Shown here piece after piece: positions 48,212 through 56,663 of a stretch of DNA of 64,000 nucleotides (its first letter is position 1; every line of letters begins with the position of its first letter). The stretch is from Rubripirellula reticaptiva (GTDB lineage: Bacteria; Planctomycetota; Planctomycetia; Pirellulales; Pirellulaceae). Below the pieces are notes generated by a model, which was not told the DNA's origin, searched no databases, and was given only the letters and a program-made list of their open reading frames with translations. Location of the stretch: contig NZ_SJPX01000003.1 of the NCBI RefSeq assembly GCF_007860175.1, forward strand, positions 1 through 64,000, in the 5' to 3' direction. The position numbers and the translations under genes are program-made.

Positions 48212-50638
48212 ATGAAATCGTTTGGCGTTCGACTCGGCGCAGGTCTGGTCACCATCATCTTCGGCGCTTATGCCGCAGCTCTGGCTCAAAAAGACAAACA
48301 AAACGGCAATAGCACTTGGTCCGGCGAGGCTCCGTCACTGGGCCAGCCAGCTGCACCAATAGCCGATTTCGCGGGTGCCGATTCAGGCGGCGACTCCTGG
48401 TCGCGCGGCGCTGAAGCCGCCGCTGCTTTGGTGAATCATCGAGAGTCGCACGACGACGTGTTCAGCCAAGGCGGGGTCGCGTTGGTTGATCACACCGAAG
48501 AAATAACGCACGGGAATGCATCGGGGGGCTTTGCGTCCCCTGTGTTTTCGCCACCCGTGGATGGGCAAGCTTCTGCCATTGAAGCACCTGCGTCGCTGGG
48601 CACTCCTGATCCCGTCGCGGGCGATATGGAATGGGCGATGCCGCCAGCGGTCGATCAGTCGGCTGGCTACGAAGCTGAAAATGTACAGGGCGAGCGTTCG
48701 CTTTCGATGACGTTCCCGTCCGAAGCTCCGGCCGGCCAGGCTGCACCACCCGCCGGAGCAGCTTCCGCAACCAACATGCCCGCCTTCAGCATGACTGCGA
48801 TGCCGGACGTCGAGTACTTCGATGAAGGACAGGCGCCCGTTGCCCAAGAATATCCGGCCGATAACGATGCGCCGGAAAGCTACCCCGCGGACAACCTCGC
48901 CGCAGCTCAAGGCAACATGCTTCGGGATTCCGGGGACACTAATCAGTTGCGTGGTGATGTGCCGCCGCAGCCGCCCGTCGAAACGTACGCAGCACCTATG
49001 CCGATGAACACACCCGCGCCGCGTACGATGTCGATGGCAGCCGCACCGCCGGCGTACGAAAGTGCTCCGGCCGCGCGCGATCAGTATGCTGATCAGCTCG
49101 CCGCTCAGGCTCCCCCTGCTCGTATGGCCAGCTTGCCAAGTGGATATGACACCGCGCCGACTGGATATGCCCAGCCTGAAACCGGGTATCAACCGCAAGC
49201 CTTTGCTCAACCAGCAGGCGCCATCGCAATCGATCCAAATTCGGTTGTTGATTCGCCTGGCGATCGTCGCCTTGATGGTGTGCAGACTCCAAGCGTTGTG
49301 ATTCACAAGCGTGCTCCGTCGCAGGTTACCGTTGGTAAGCCTGCTTCGTTCGTCATTCAGGTTCAAAATGTTGGTGCGGTTGAAGCGCTCGACGTCAATG
49401 TTCACGATCGTATTCCAGCCGGAATGCGTTTGGTCGACGCATCGCCCGCGCCGGTACAACAAGGAAGCTTGTTGATGTGGCAGTTAGGGGCGATGCCTGC
49501 TGGTGACGAGCGAACCCTGACGATGCAGTTGATCGCCGAAACCGAAGGTGAACTTGGCAGCACGGCTCGCGTATCGTTCGAGGCGGCCGCTTCGGTTCGT
49601 ACCATCAGCACTCGGCCCGAGCTAAAGATCGTGCAACGAGCACCCGACAAAGTTTTGATTGGCCAGCAGCTAGAAATCGAACTTGAATTTTCTAATCCAG
49701 GCACAGGGCCAGCCGCCAACGTTTCGCTGCAGGAAGACGTGCCCAGTGGACTCGAGCATCCTAAGGGACGCCAACTCGACAACTTGATCGGTACGTTGGC
49801 GCCCGGCGAAACACGGTCTCAGATTTTGCGACTCAAGGCGGTCTCGCCAGGCATGATTCAAAACGTTATTCGCTTGGTTTCCGAAGACGGCTTGACGGCC
49901 GAGCACGCCATCAATGTCGAAGTCGTCGCACCGCAACTTGCCATTCAAATGACGGGACCCAGCCGTCGCTACCTCGAACGTCAGGCAACTTATCAGCTTG
50001 AAGTCGCGAACACCGGAACCGCCGACGCGACCAACGTTGAAATCGCCGTGCAGCTGGACCGTGGGTTCACGTTCGTTAGCACCGATTACGAGGGGCACTA
50101 TGATCCTTCGCGTCACTCGGTGATCTGGTCGTTGGCGATGCTGCAGGCCGGCAAGAGTGGTTCGGTTCCGTTGACATTGTTGCCTGTCGAAGTGGGGGAG
50201 CGTGCAATCACGATCGACGCTCGAGCCGACTTGGGCGTGGTTGCCAAGAGCGAACGTGCGGTGTCGGTCGAAGGGATCGCAGAGCTGAGTTTCCAAATTG
50301 TGAACCCAGGCGGCCCGATCGAACTAGGTGCCGAGAGCAGCTATGAAATCACGGTCGTCAACAGCGGATCGATGGCGGACGAGAACGTGCGAGTCGAATT
50401 GCACCTGCCAGCTGGTCTGGAATTGATTGCCGCCGATGGCGATGCCGGGACCGACGGTCGCGGATTGGTTGCCTTTCAGCCACGTGCCCAGTTGTTGCCG
50501 GGCGCCGAAATGAAGCACCGCGTGCGAGTTCGCGGCGTCGCGCCAGGAACTCACTTGGTCAAGGCTGTCGTGGTCAGCAACCACGCCAATAAACCGGTGT
50601 CCAAGGAAGAAAGCACGCTGGTTTACGCAGACCAGTAA
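48212..50638 (+). CDS. large DUF11-repeat exported protein
   Basis: About 808 residues from ATG 48212, which has AAGGA nine bases upstream (another ATG is at 48203). A signal peptide (FGVRLGAGLVTIIFGAYAAALA) is followed by ~310 residues of low-complexity Pro/Ala/Met/Tyr-rich sequence, probably wall-spanning. Then come four DUF11-type repeats; their starts contain VIHKRAPSQVTVGKPASFVI, LKIVQRAPDKVLIGQQLEIE, LAIQMTGPSRRYLERQATYQ and LSFQIVNPGGPIELGAESSY. Repeat ends show LPAGLELIAADGDA-type segments. It is similar in build to the protein at 6.6 kb but lacks the cysteine-rich part. A structural surface role is likely. Confidence 0.82.
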   Translation: MKSFGVRLGAGLVTIIFGAYAAALAQKDKQNGNSTWSGEAPSLGQPAAPIADFAGADSGGDSWSRGAEAAAALVNHRESHDDVFSQGGVALVDHTEEITHGNASGGFASPVFSPPVDGQASAIEAPASLGTPDPVAGDMEWAMPPAVDQSAGYEAENVQGERSLSMTFPSEAPAGQAAPPAGAASATNMPAFSMTAMPDVEYFDEGQAPVAQEYPADNDAPESYPADNLAAAQGNMLRDSGDTNQLRGDVPPQPPVETYAAPMPMNTPAPRTMSMAAAPPAYESAPAARDQYADQLAAQAPPARMASLPSGYDTAPTGYAQPETGYQPQAFAQPAGAIAIDPNSVVDSPGDRRLDGVQTPSVVIHKRAPSQVTVGKPASFVIQVQNVGAVEALDVNVHDRIPAGMRLVDASPAPVQQGSLLMWQLGAMPAGDERTLTMQLIAETEGELGSTARVSFEAAASVRTISTRPELKIVQRAPDKVLIGQQLEIELEFSNPGTGPAANVSLQEDVPSGLEHPKGRQLDNLIGTLAPGETRSQILRLKAVSPGMIQNVIRLVSEDGLTAEHAINVEVVAPQLAIQMTGPSRRYLERQATYQLEVANTGTADATNVEIAVQLDRGFTFVSTDYEGHYDPSRHSVIWSLAMLQAGKSGSVPLTLLPVEVGERAITIDARADLGVVAKSERAVSVEGIAELSFQIVNPGGPIELGAESSYEITVVNSGSMADENVRVELHLPAGLELIAADGDAGTDGRGLVAFQPRAQLLPGAEMKHRVRVRGVAPGTHLVKAVVVSNHANKPVSKEESTLVYADQ

Positions 50639-50672
50639 TCCGGTAGGGCTAAAATCAAGCTGCCACAGGCGG

Positions 50673-51713
50673 CTAACTGCATTCGCGAATGCTCACGCAT
50701 CGTTCGCGTGCGACGATGATGTGGTCCAGCACGTTGATGCCCAGGATTTTCCCCGACTCGGTCAGCCGATCGGTCACCTGGTGATCTTCGCGACTTGGCG
50801 TAGGATCGCCGCTGGGGTGATTGTGGACTAACAGGATCGCGGACGAGCTATCACGGATGGCCGCACGGAACACTTCGCGAGGATGCACAAGGCTGGCGTC
50901 CAGCGTTCCGATGGTGATGCAGTGCGACTGGATCGGCTTGTGTTTCGTGTCCAGCGTCACAATGTGAAATTCTTCTTGCACCGCATCGGTTGCCAATCTC
51001 GCAAACGCTCTTTGGCAATACTCAAGTGCTTCTTTTGTGCTGGTGATCTTCGTTGCGATCGGGGCGCGGTTGGATTCGACCGCTGCAATTCGTCGACCCA
51101 GTTCGATACCAGCCATGATTTGGCAGTAACTGTCGGATTTGACCGAAGGCGAAATTGATTTTAGGTCCTTCGGCGTGCATCGCGGTAAATCTTCCAGTCG
51201 ATCCGAAAATCGATTGGCAACCTTTTGGCCGCCGACAACGGCGGACTCTTTCACGACGCCAACGCGAATCAGAATGGCGAGCAGTTCGGCCCTGGTCAGC
51301 GCGGCCGCGCCGAGGCGAAGCAGACGTTCCCGAGGTCGCTCTTCGGTCGGAGTCTCTTTGACTTGAGTGCCATGGATTTGCGCGTCGATCCAACGATCAG
51401 GCTCAAACGTTTGCCGGTCGGCAAACCACTGGTAGCGAAATTGGCCATCGACTTCGCAGCGTTTCAAAATACCATCGCTAACCAACTGACCGATTGTGCG
51501 AGTGACATAGCCAGGATGGGATTCCGAGCAAGTGTCTTTGGCTTGTTCGGATGAAAAGTTATCCAGCTCTACCAGTGATTCAACGACCGCGGATAGTCGT
51601 TGGCGTCGTTCGGAACTCACGCAATTTGCCCCCGTAGATAATGGCTGAAGAGCCACTGTTTTAACGGTTCTGGAGGCGTGTTTGTGAATTGCAGGCTCGC
51701 TGCCCTGCAACAA
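50673..51713 (-). CDS. radC: RadC family JAB-domain protein with N-terminal winged-helix region
   Basis: Up to 346 residues; the frame opens with TTG at 51713, but GTG at 51620 (MSSERRQRL) is a more natural start. The C-terminal half is RadC: the helix-hairpin-helix region (LGAAALTRAELLAILI) is followed by the JAB metalloprotease-like domain. That domain carries EEFHIVTLDTKHKPI and the metal motif LVHNHPSGDPTPSREDHQVT. The N-terminal ~100 residues look like a winged helix (GYVTRTIGQLVSDGILKR) and are an addition to the usual ~220-residue RadC. The historic repair role of RadC is doubtful; the JAB motif suggests a peptidase or nuclease-linked activity. It is convergent with the DUF11 gene, 34 bp apart. 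Confidence 0.88.
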   Translation of the reverse strand: MLQGSEPAIHKHASRTVKTVALQPLSTGANCVSSERRQRLSAVVESLVELDNFSSEQAKDTCSESHPGYVTRTIGQLVSDGILKRCEVDGQFRYQWFADRQTFEPDRWIDAQIHGTQVKETPTEERPRERLLRLGAAALTRAELLAILIRVGVVKESAVVGGQKVANRFSDRLEDLPRCTPKDLKSISPSVKSDSYCQIMAGIELGRRIAAVESNRAPIATKITSTKEALEYCQRAFARLATDAVQEEFHIVTLDTKHKPIQSHCITIGTLDASLVHPREVFRAAIRDSSSAILLVHNHPSGDPTPSREDHQVTDRLTESGKILGINVLDHIIVARERCVSIRECS

Positions 51714-51730
51714 TCCGTCTGTCAGTTTGG

Positions 51731-52270
51731 CTAACGCGTGCCGGGAATATACTGGCTGGCGTGAGGATTTCCAAAGTAGTGACTGCCGGGCGACTGAGAT
51801 GGTGGCGTGCCGCGAGTGATTGAGCCGTGTCCATAACCTAGACCAAAGCCGTAGATCGGATAGCCGTACCCGCCGTAGCTATTGCCGTACCCGTAAACGT
51901 TTCCGTAGCCGCTGTGGTAACCGTATTCGTACGGCGGGATGCTGAAGCCAGGATTGCCAATGGTGTACCCGTACGGATAAACGCCGCCGTAGGGATAGAC
52001 TGGCTGAACCGGGAACCCAGGTTGCATCGAATGCCCTGTGCCGTGCCCATGCTGGACATGCGAGTGATCGACAATGACGCCGTTGTCTCGTTGAACGGAA
52101 TTCTCCGTTTGCCGTTGTCGTCGCTGCAGATTGGCGCCGATCGACTTTGGTCGCATTACCGATTTTCGCGTCTCGCCGATTTGCGCCGATGCGGTGGATG
52201 AAAACGAAAGAACAAAGACTAGGCCAAGGCTAAGTTTGGTAACGGATCGAATCAGCATGGCAATGTCCAT
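51731..52270 (-). CDS. exported Gly/Tyr/Pro-rich protein
   Basis: A 179-residue protein with signal peptide (LSLGLVFVLSFSSTASAQ). A short basic/Gln-rich region (NLQRRQRQTENSVQRD) and a His-rich stretch (HSHVQHGHGTGH) precede ~90 residues dominated by Gly, Tyr and Pro. These include YPYGGVYPYGY, YEYGYHSGYGNVYGYGNSYG and FGLGYGHGS. There is no globular fold signal. Such compositions are found in adhesive, wall or cross-linked proteins. ATG 52270 is chosen, with a further ATG at 52258. Function unknown. Confidence 0.72.
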   Translation of the reverse strand: MDIAMLIRSVTKLSLGLVFVLSFSSTASAQIGETRKSVMRPKSIGANLQRRQRQTENSVQRDNGVIVDHSHVQHGHGTGHSMQPGFPVQPVYPYGGVYPYGYTIGNPGFSIPPYEYGYHSGYGNVYGYGNSYGGYGYPIYGFGLGYGHGSITRGTPPSQSPGSHYFGNPHASQYIPGTR

Positions 52271-52428
52271 CAAACGCGAAAAGAGGCTTTCAACATCATG
52301 AAGCCTAAAGCTTTGCGGTCGCCGGTCAATGAACTTTCGTCGCTCGGCGACAAGAATCTGGCCAAATCACGGCCGAGGATTGAATGTACTGCGGCCCATG
52401 AGTTCGCTATTCGGGACGAACGCCGAGT

Positions 52429-52707
52429 CTAGCTGTAGAAGCACAGATAGGCGGTTGTTTCGGCCACCTTCACGCCGAATTTGACGTTTGCAGCAACGCG
52501 AAACTCGGTCCCCGTTTTATAGGAAGTGAAGGCTGTGTCGCCCGGCAATTTGACATGCAGCTCACCAGAGACGACTTTCATCAGTTCCTTTTCGCTGGTT
52601 CCAAATTCGTATTCGCCAGCCAACATCACGCCGGCGGTGGCGCGGCCTTCGCTGTTTTCGAAACCGATGGATGTGACGTTCCCGTCGAAATACTCGTTGA
52701 CTTTCAT
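52429..52707 (-). CDS. ppnP: pyrimidine/purine nucleoside phosphorylase PpnP
   Basis: A 92-residue cupin of the PpnP (YaiE, DUF1255) family, which phosphorolyses several nucleosides to base and ribose 1-phosphate. The full family pattern is visible: [47 protein letters not shown] and the C-terminal [15 protein letters not shown]. Length is exactly as expected. It stands alone on the minus strand between the PHP phosphatase and the Gly/Tyr-rich gene. Confidence 0.93.
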   Translation of the reverse strand: MKVNEYFDGNVTSIGFENSEGRATAGVMLAGEYEFGTSEKELMKVVSGELHVKLPGDTAFTSYKTGTEFRVAANVKFGVKVAETTAYLCFYS

Positions 52708-52755
52708 GCTTGCTCGAAACGGACTGGCTAAGGGTTCAGGGGCGGAAATTCTTGG

Positions 52756-53607
52756 CTAACTAATCGCCGCCGGCTTGGTCAGCGATGCTTTCGCGTCGCT
52801 GATTCGCACCTGATGCGCGTTTCGGTCCAAGAAAAAGTTGACGTGGTTGTATCCGCAATCGGCCAATAACTCTAGCGCCGTCTCGTATCCGTCCGCCACC
52901 CGGTGTGGCTGGTGGGCGTCGGCACCAAGGGTAACCGGGATGCCACGCACTTGCATTTCTCGCAGCATGTCTGGGAACGGGTTCATTTGCTGAACCGTTT
53001 TGTTAATCCCGGACGTGTTCAGCTCCATCGCGATTCCCGTCTTGGCGATCTCGTCGAGTGATCGGCGGATGTCGTCAAATACCAGGTTGGGGGCCCACGA
53101 ATCGGCAAACAGGTTCTTGATCAGATCGGGGTGCGCGAGTGAATCAAACAGGCCAGACTGAGCCGCTTTTACGAGCAGACGGAAGTAGGTGCGTTGGACT
53201 TCACTTGGATCGTCTGACCAATATTTTTCGCGAAACTCGTCGATTTGCGGGTGAACTGATCCCAACACAAAGTGGAACTCTTGCGATGCAAGTTGCTTTT
53301 CCAGGTACGATTCGTATCCCTCGAAGTAGTCCGCCTCTAACCCAAGCCGAACGTCGACGCACCCTTCCCATTCCTGACGTGTTTGGGCGACCAAATCAAC
53401 GTACTGGGGCAATTCGTCTTCTCGCATTCGCACGCGAGCTGAAAACCCGTTGGGCATCGGGTTGTGGCAGGTCACGATCAGGCCTCGCAGCCCACGCTGC
53501 TGTGCGATGGCAGCGTACTCGGTGGGTTGACCGACCGCGTGATTGCAAAGCGGAGTGTGAGAGTGCGATTCGAACAGAAGGGGGGCTGGGATGGACGGGT
53601 TTGTCAC
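52756..53607 (-). CDS. PHP-domain phosphatase, histidinol-phosphatase-like
   Basis: A 283-residue PHP protein from a GTG start. Metal-binding motifs: ESHSHTPLCNHAVG near residue 13, GLIVTCHNP, LGLEADYFEGYE, FVLGSVHP, SLAHPDL, and the C-terminal LGADAHQPHRV. These match HisK/HisJ-type histidinol phosphatases. No other his genes are close, so another phosphoester substrate is possible. It lies between ppnP and the long coiled-coil gene on the same strand. Confidence 0.85.
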   Translation of the reverse strand: MTNPSIPAPLLFESHSHTPLCNHAVGQPTEYAAIAQQRGLRGLIVTCHNPMPNGFSARVRMREDELPQYVDLVAQTRQEWEGCVDVRLGLEADYFEGYESYLEKQLASQEFHFVLGSVHPQIDEFREKYWSDDPSEVQRTYFRLLVKAAQSGLFDSLAHPDLIKNLFADSWAPNLVFDDIRRSLDEIAKTGIAMELNTSGINKTVQQMNPFPDMLREMQVRGIPVTLGADAHQPHRVADGYETALELLADCGYNHVNFFLDRNAHQVRISDAKASLTKPAAIS

Positions 53608-53751
53608 GCGGCGAAGTTCCTTCAGGCGGTCAAAGACAACAGTCGGGGACCAAACTGGTCTGCCTATACCGTACGCAGCAGAGCGAAGATCGACGAGCCC
53701 AAGTTTTAACGACCAGGTGCGAATTCAATGGCATCCGCAGCTTTCCCGTCT

Positions 53752-56487
53752 TTACGCCGCTCGTCGTGATTGGGACGAACGCAGTTCCTCGATTTCTCGC
53801 TGACAGCGATCGAGTTGTTCGCCAGCGGCTTTCAATCGGCGTCGGTAGTGTTCGATCAGCAATTTGCCGCGAGCCGTTCCGGCGCTCAGTCGAGCACGCA
53901 ATCTTGCCGTTTCACTTCGAGATGCATCTGCATCGGCGGCCGCGACTCTCAGTTGTTCAAGATCGGCTTGTTGGATATCGCTGTGTTCGCGAAGCAAGCG
54001 AATCTGCTCAATCAAATCGTCGCGTTGCTCGTGCAGAAACGCTGCCCGATGGTCTTGTTCTTGCTGCAGACGCTGTGCCTCTTGTTCCGCCTTCACGCGG
54101 TGCTCACGCTCGTCTTCTAGTGTCATCGTTAGCTCTTCGGCGGCAACTTGCAGCTCGTCGATTCGTGTTTGGAACGATGCAAACTCTGAGTTCTGGATCT
54201 CGATCAAGCGGCGTTCTTGGTCCTGCATCTTCGCAAGTGTGGATTCCTGACGCTGCAGTTGATCCGTCGCAGACTGAGACAGTTTCCACGCTTGGGCGAG
54301 TTCGTCCTGTGTCTGTGTTAGTTCCGAATTGGTCGCCGAAGCTTCGTTCAGTAGCTTCACGCACTCGGCATGCTTGGCTTCCAATTCCGCTCGCGTGATG
54401 GACAGTTGGCCTTCCTTGGCACTTAGTTCCATGCGGCAAGTCGCAAGTGCGTTGGCGGTCGCGGCGAGGTCGGTTTGGCTAGCACCGGCGGCTCCGCGAA
54501 TGGCGTGCAAGTTGGCTTTCAACTGCTCCAGTTCGGTGGACTTTGCGTCCCGCTGGTTGATCGTGGTTTGGTGGTCCCGGCAAACTTGCGCAAGCTCTTG
54601 TCGGCATTGGTGCAGCGAAACTTCGAGGCGTCGAACTTGGTCAGCCGCTTCTCGCAGTCCGTCGCTAGCGGTTTCACGGGTCGATTCAAGTATTGTTTCA
54701 AATTCGTTGCGGCTGGCCTGCAGTTTGGTGTCGCTTTCGGCCAGGATTTCCTGCAGACCGCGAATTTCAAACTGACTCGCTTCGCATTCGCGCGATGCGA
54801 TTTCATCCAGGCTGGCGATGTCGATTGTCAGGCGATCAATTTCTTGGCTGCTGAAGTGTCGAATCGAGTTGAGGCGATAGGCCTCGGTTTCCCAGGATTG
54901 AGATTGATACTCAGCCAGCATCCATTTTGTGGTTAGTGTTTGTAGCTTTTCTTTCGTTTCCTGGTGAGCCAAGATCGATTCGGAAACTGAAGCTTCGGTT
55001 TTGGCCTGGGCTTCTTTGGACGCAGCAAGCGCCAACTGCGATTTGGAACACGCTGCGCGAGATGCTGCAAGTGCTGAACGGGCTTCGGCGCACTCGGTCT
55101 GAGACACCGCAAGTGCCGACTGGGATTCACAGCGGGCTGAATGCGAGGCAGCAAGGGCCGATTGTGAAATCGACAGCGACACGTCGCGGCTCGACAATTC
55201 GTATTGGGTTTGCTGCATCGCCCAGCGGTGTCGATATGCCTCGGCTTCGAAGCGGTCAAGCAAGTTCTGCGTTTGACCCAGTTCGTTTTTTAATTGGCGG
55301 TTTTCTCGTTCGTTCTTCAGTTTCGATTGCTCGATCTGCGATTCGATGCGAACCCTTTCGGCCACTGATTCGGCAAGTCGAGCGGTCAAGTCGCCGCATT
55401 TGCTTTTCGCAATGTCCAGTTGCGCATGCAACGAGTCGGTTGCGATCTTTAAATGCGACAAGTCCGCGCGGTGGTTGCGATCACTTGTAGCTAGTACGTC
55501 TATCGCATTGGCGAGTTCGCGTTGAGCAAGCCGAAGCTCCTCGGCGAGTTCGTCGCTTCGCTGGCGAGCGATTTCGGCTTGTTCATGCAACTCAAATTCT
55601 CGTTCGTCCCAGTCTCGGGCACAGTCGGCCCAGTACTGTTCGCGTTGGTCCCAGCGGTCGAGCTGTTGGGACCAGTGTTGTTGGCTCGCGGTCCAGGCAA
55701 GCTGGTGTCGCATCCACTTCTGTTGCTGAACTGCCCATTCTTTTTTGTCGGACGCGGCTTGGGCTCGCAAGGATTCGATCTCCGCAGCGAGCTTTGCCGT
55801 TTGTGCGGTGGATTGTGCTTTTTGCAACGTCTGTTCTTGCTGCATGCGGCGCATTTTGTCCGCCCAGGACGCTGCTGCCATCTCGGCGGCTTCGGTGTTA
55901 GCGCGGTTTCGTTTCAATTCGCAGGCGAGCTTGGATTCAGCATCAGCAACCTTCTGCTCGTAGTCCTCACGCAATCGTTCGAGCTGCGCTTCAAGTTTCT
56001 CTTGATCGTTTGTGCAAGCTGCAAGTTGTTTCTCGTATCCGACGACGTAGTGCCCCAACCGTTGGTTGTCGGCCGCGCGCAATTCAATCTGATCGAAGAC
56101 CTGCGAAACAGCGTGCTCGCGTTCGCCAGATACTCGCGCGAGTTGAGCGACCAGCCGTTCAATTTGCGTGGTCTTTTCGAGGACCGATTCTTCAAGACGG
56201 GCCAGGTCCGAATCTAGCTTTTTGATCTCGCTGTCGTGGACGTCGCTGGCCGCTTCAAGCAGCAGACCGTTGGCACGGTGCTGGTCGGATGTCAGGATGT
56301 CGACCAACTTTGCGCGTTTGTTTGGGGCATCAATTGGTCCAGCAATCGGCTGGCGAACCGGCATCTCGGTGCGTTCAACTGCTTCGGTGCGGTAATTGCG
56401 TCCCCGTCGAAACGGGGCAACCGACTCAGCAGCGATACTCTCGCCGCTTGATTGACTTTTCTTAGTGCTGTCGAGCCACCACATCAC
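53752..56487 (-). CDS. long coiled-coil protein with a seven-fold tryptophan heptad
   Basis: About 911 residues (GTG 56487, or ATG 56484), with no signal peptide or membrane segment. After a ~85-residue head (QPIAGPIDAPNKRAKLVD), almost the whole length is coiled coil rich in Gln, Glu, Ala, Leu and Arg. Two parts stand out. Residues 251-293 hold Trp at 251, 258, 265, 272, 279, 286 and 293, exact seven-residue spacing. Residues 441-510 are five copies of a 14-residue unit, for example SQSALAASHSARCE then SQSALAVSQTECAE. The C-terminus is basic (QSRRAA). It resembles SMC-like or cytoskeletal rods but lacks ATPase domains. A filament or scaffold role is inferred. Function unknown. Confidence 0.85.
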   Translation of the reverse strand: MMWWLDSTKKSQSSGESIAAESVAPFRRGRNYRTEAVERTEMPVRQPIAGPIDAPNKRAKLVDILTSDQHRANGLLLEAASDVHDSEIKKLDSDLARLEESVLEKTTQIERLVAQLARVSGEREHAVSQVFDQIELRAADNQRLGHYVVGYEKQLAACTNDQEKLEAQLERLREDYEQKVADAESKLACELKRNRANTEAAEMAAASWADKMRRMQQEQTLQKAQSTAQTAKLAAEIESLRAQAASDKKEWAVQQQKWMRHQLAWTASQQHWSQQLDRWDQREQYWADCARDWDEREFELHEQAEIARQRSDELAEELRLAQRELANAIDVLATSDRNHRADLSHLKIATDSLHAQLDIAKSKCGDLTARLAESVAERVRIESQIEQSKLKNERENRQLKNELGQTQNLLDRFEAEAYRHRWAMQQTQYELSSRDVSLSISQSALAASHSARCESQSALAVSQTECAEARSALAASRAACSKSQLALAASKEAQAKTEASVSESILAHQETKEKLQTLTTKWMLAEYQSQSWETEAYRLNSIRHFSSQEIDRLTIDIASLDEIASRECEASQFEIRGLQEILAESDTKLQASRNEFETILESTRETASDGLREAADQVRRLEVSLHQCRQELAQVCRDHQTTINQRDAKSTELEQLKANLHAIRGAAGASQTDLAATANALATCRMELSAKEGQLSITRAELEAKHAECVKLLNEASATNSELTQTQDELAQAWKLSQSATDQLQRQESTLAKMQDQERRLIEIQNSEFASFQTRIDELQVAAEELTMTLEDEREHRVKAEQEAQRLQQEQDHRAAFLHEQRDDLIEQIRLLREHSDIQQADLEQLRVAAADADASRSETARLRARLSAGTARGKLLIEHYRRRLKAAGEQLDRCQREIEELRSSQSRRAA

Positions 56488-56663
56488 GCGACCTCGTGTC
56501 TCGCATTCGTGCCGATTTGTCGGGATCCATCCAACGTCCGGCGAGAGATTACCTGATCACCCAGGATGGACGCAAACCCAAGTTTTTTCGGGGAAAACGC
56601 AAACGCCGAAAACACAACGCGTCTTGCGTTTCCAGGTGTTTATCCGCGCGATCCGGTCAACGA

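Noticed and set aside
48383-49462. 359-residue minus-strand frame opposite the DUF11 protein
   Set aside because: It arises from the Pro/Ala-rich low-complexity coding region on the plus strand; the product is Arg/His-rich without domains.
53139-54398. 419-residue plus-strand frame across the PHP phosphatase and coiled-coil genes
   Set aside because: It crosses two real minus-strand genes and the gap between them; the translation shows no motifs and an Arg-rich composition.
55522-56217. 231-residue plus-strand frame opposite the coiled coil
   Set aside because: Hydrophobic-looking antisense of Gln/Glu/Lys-rich heptads, a known effect of coiled-coil genes; no ribosome binding site.
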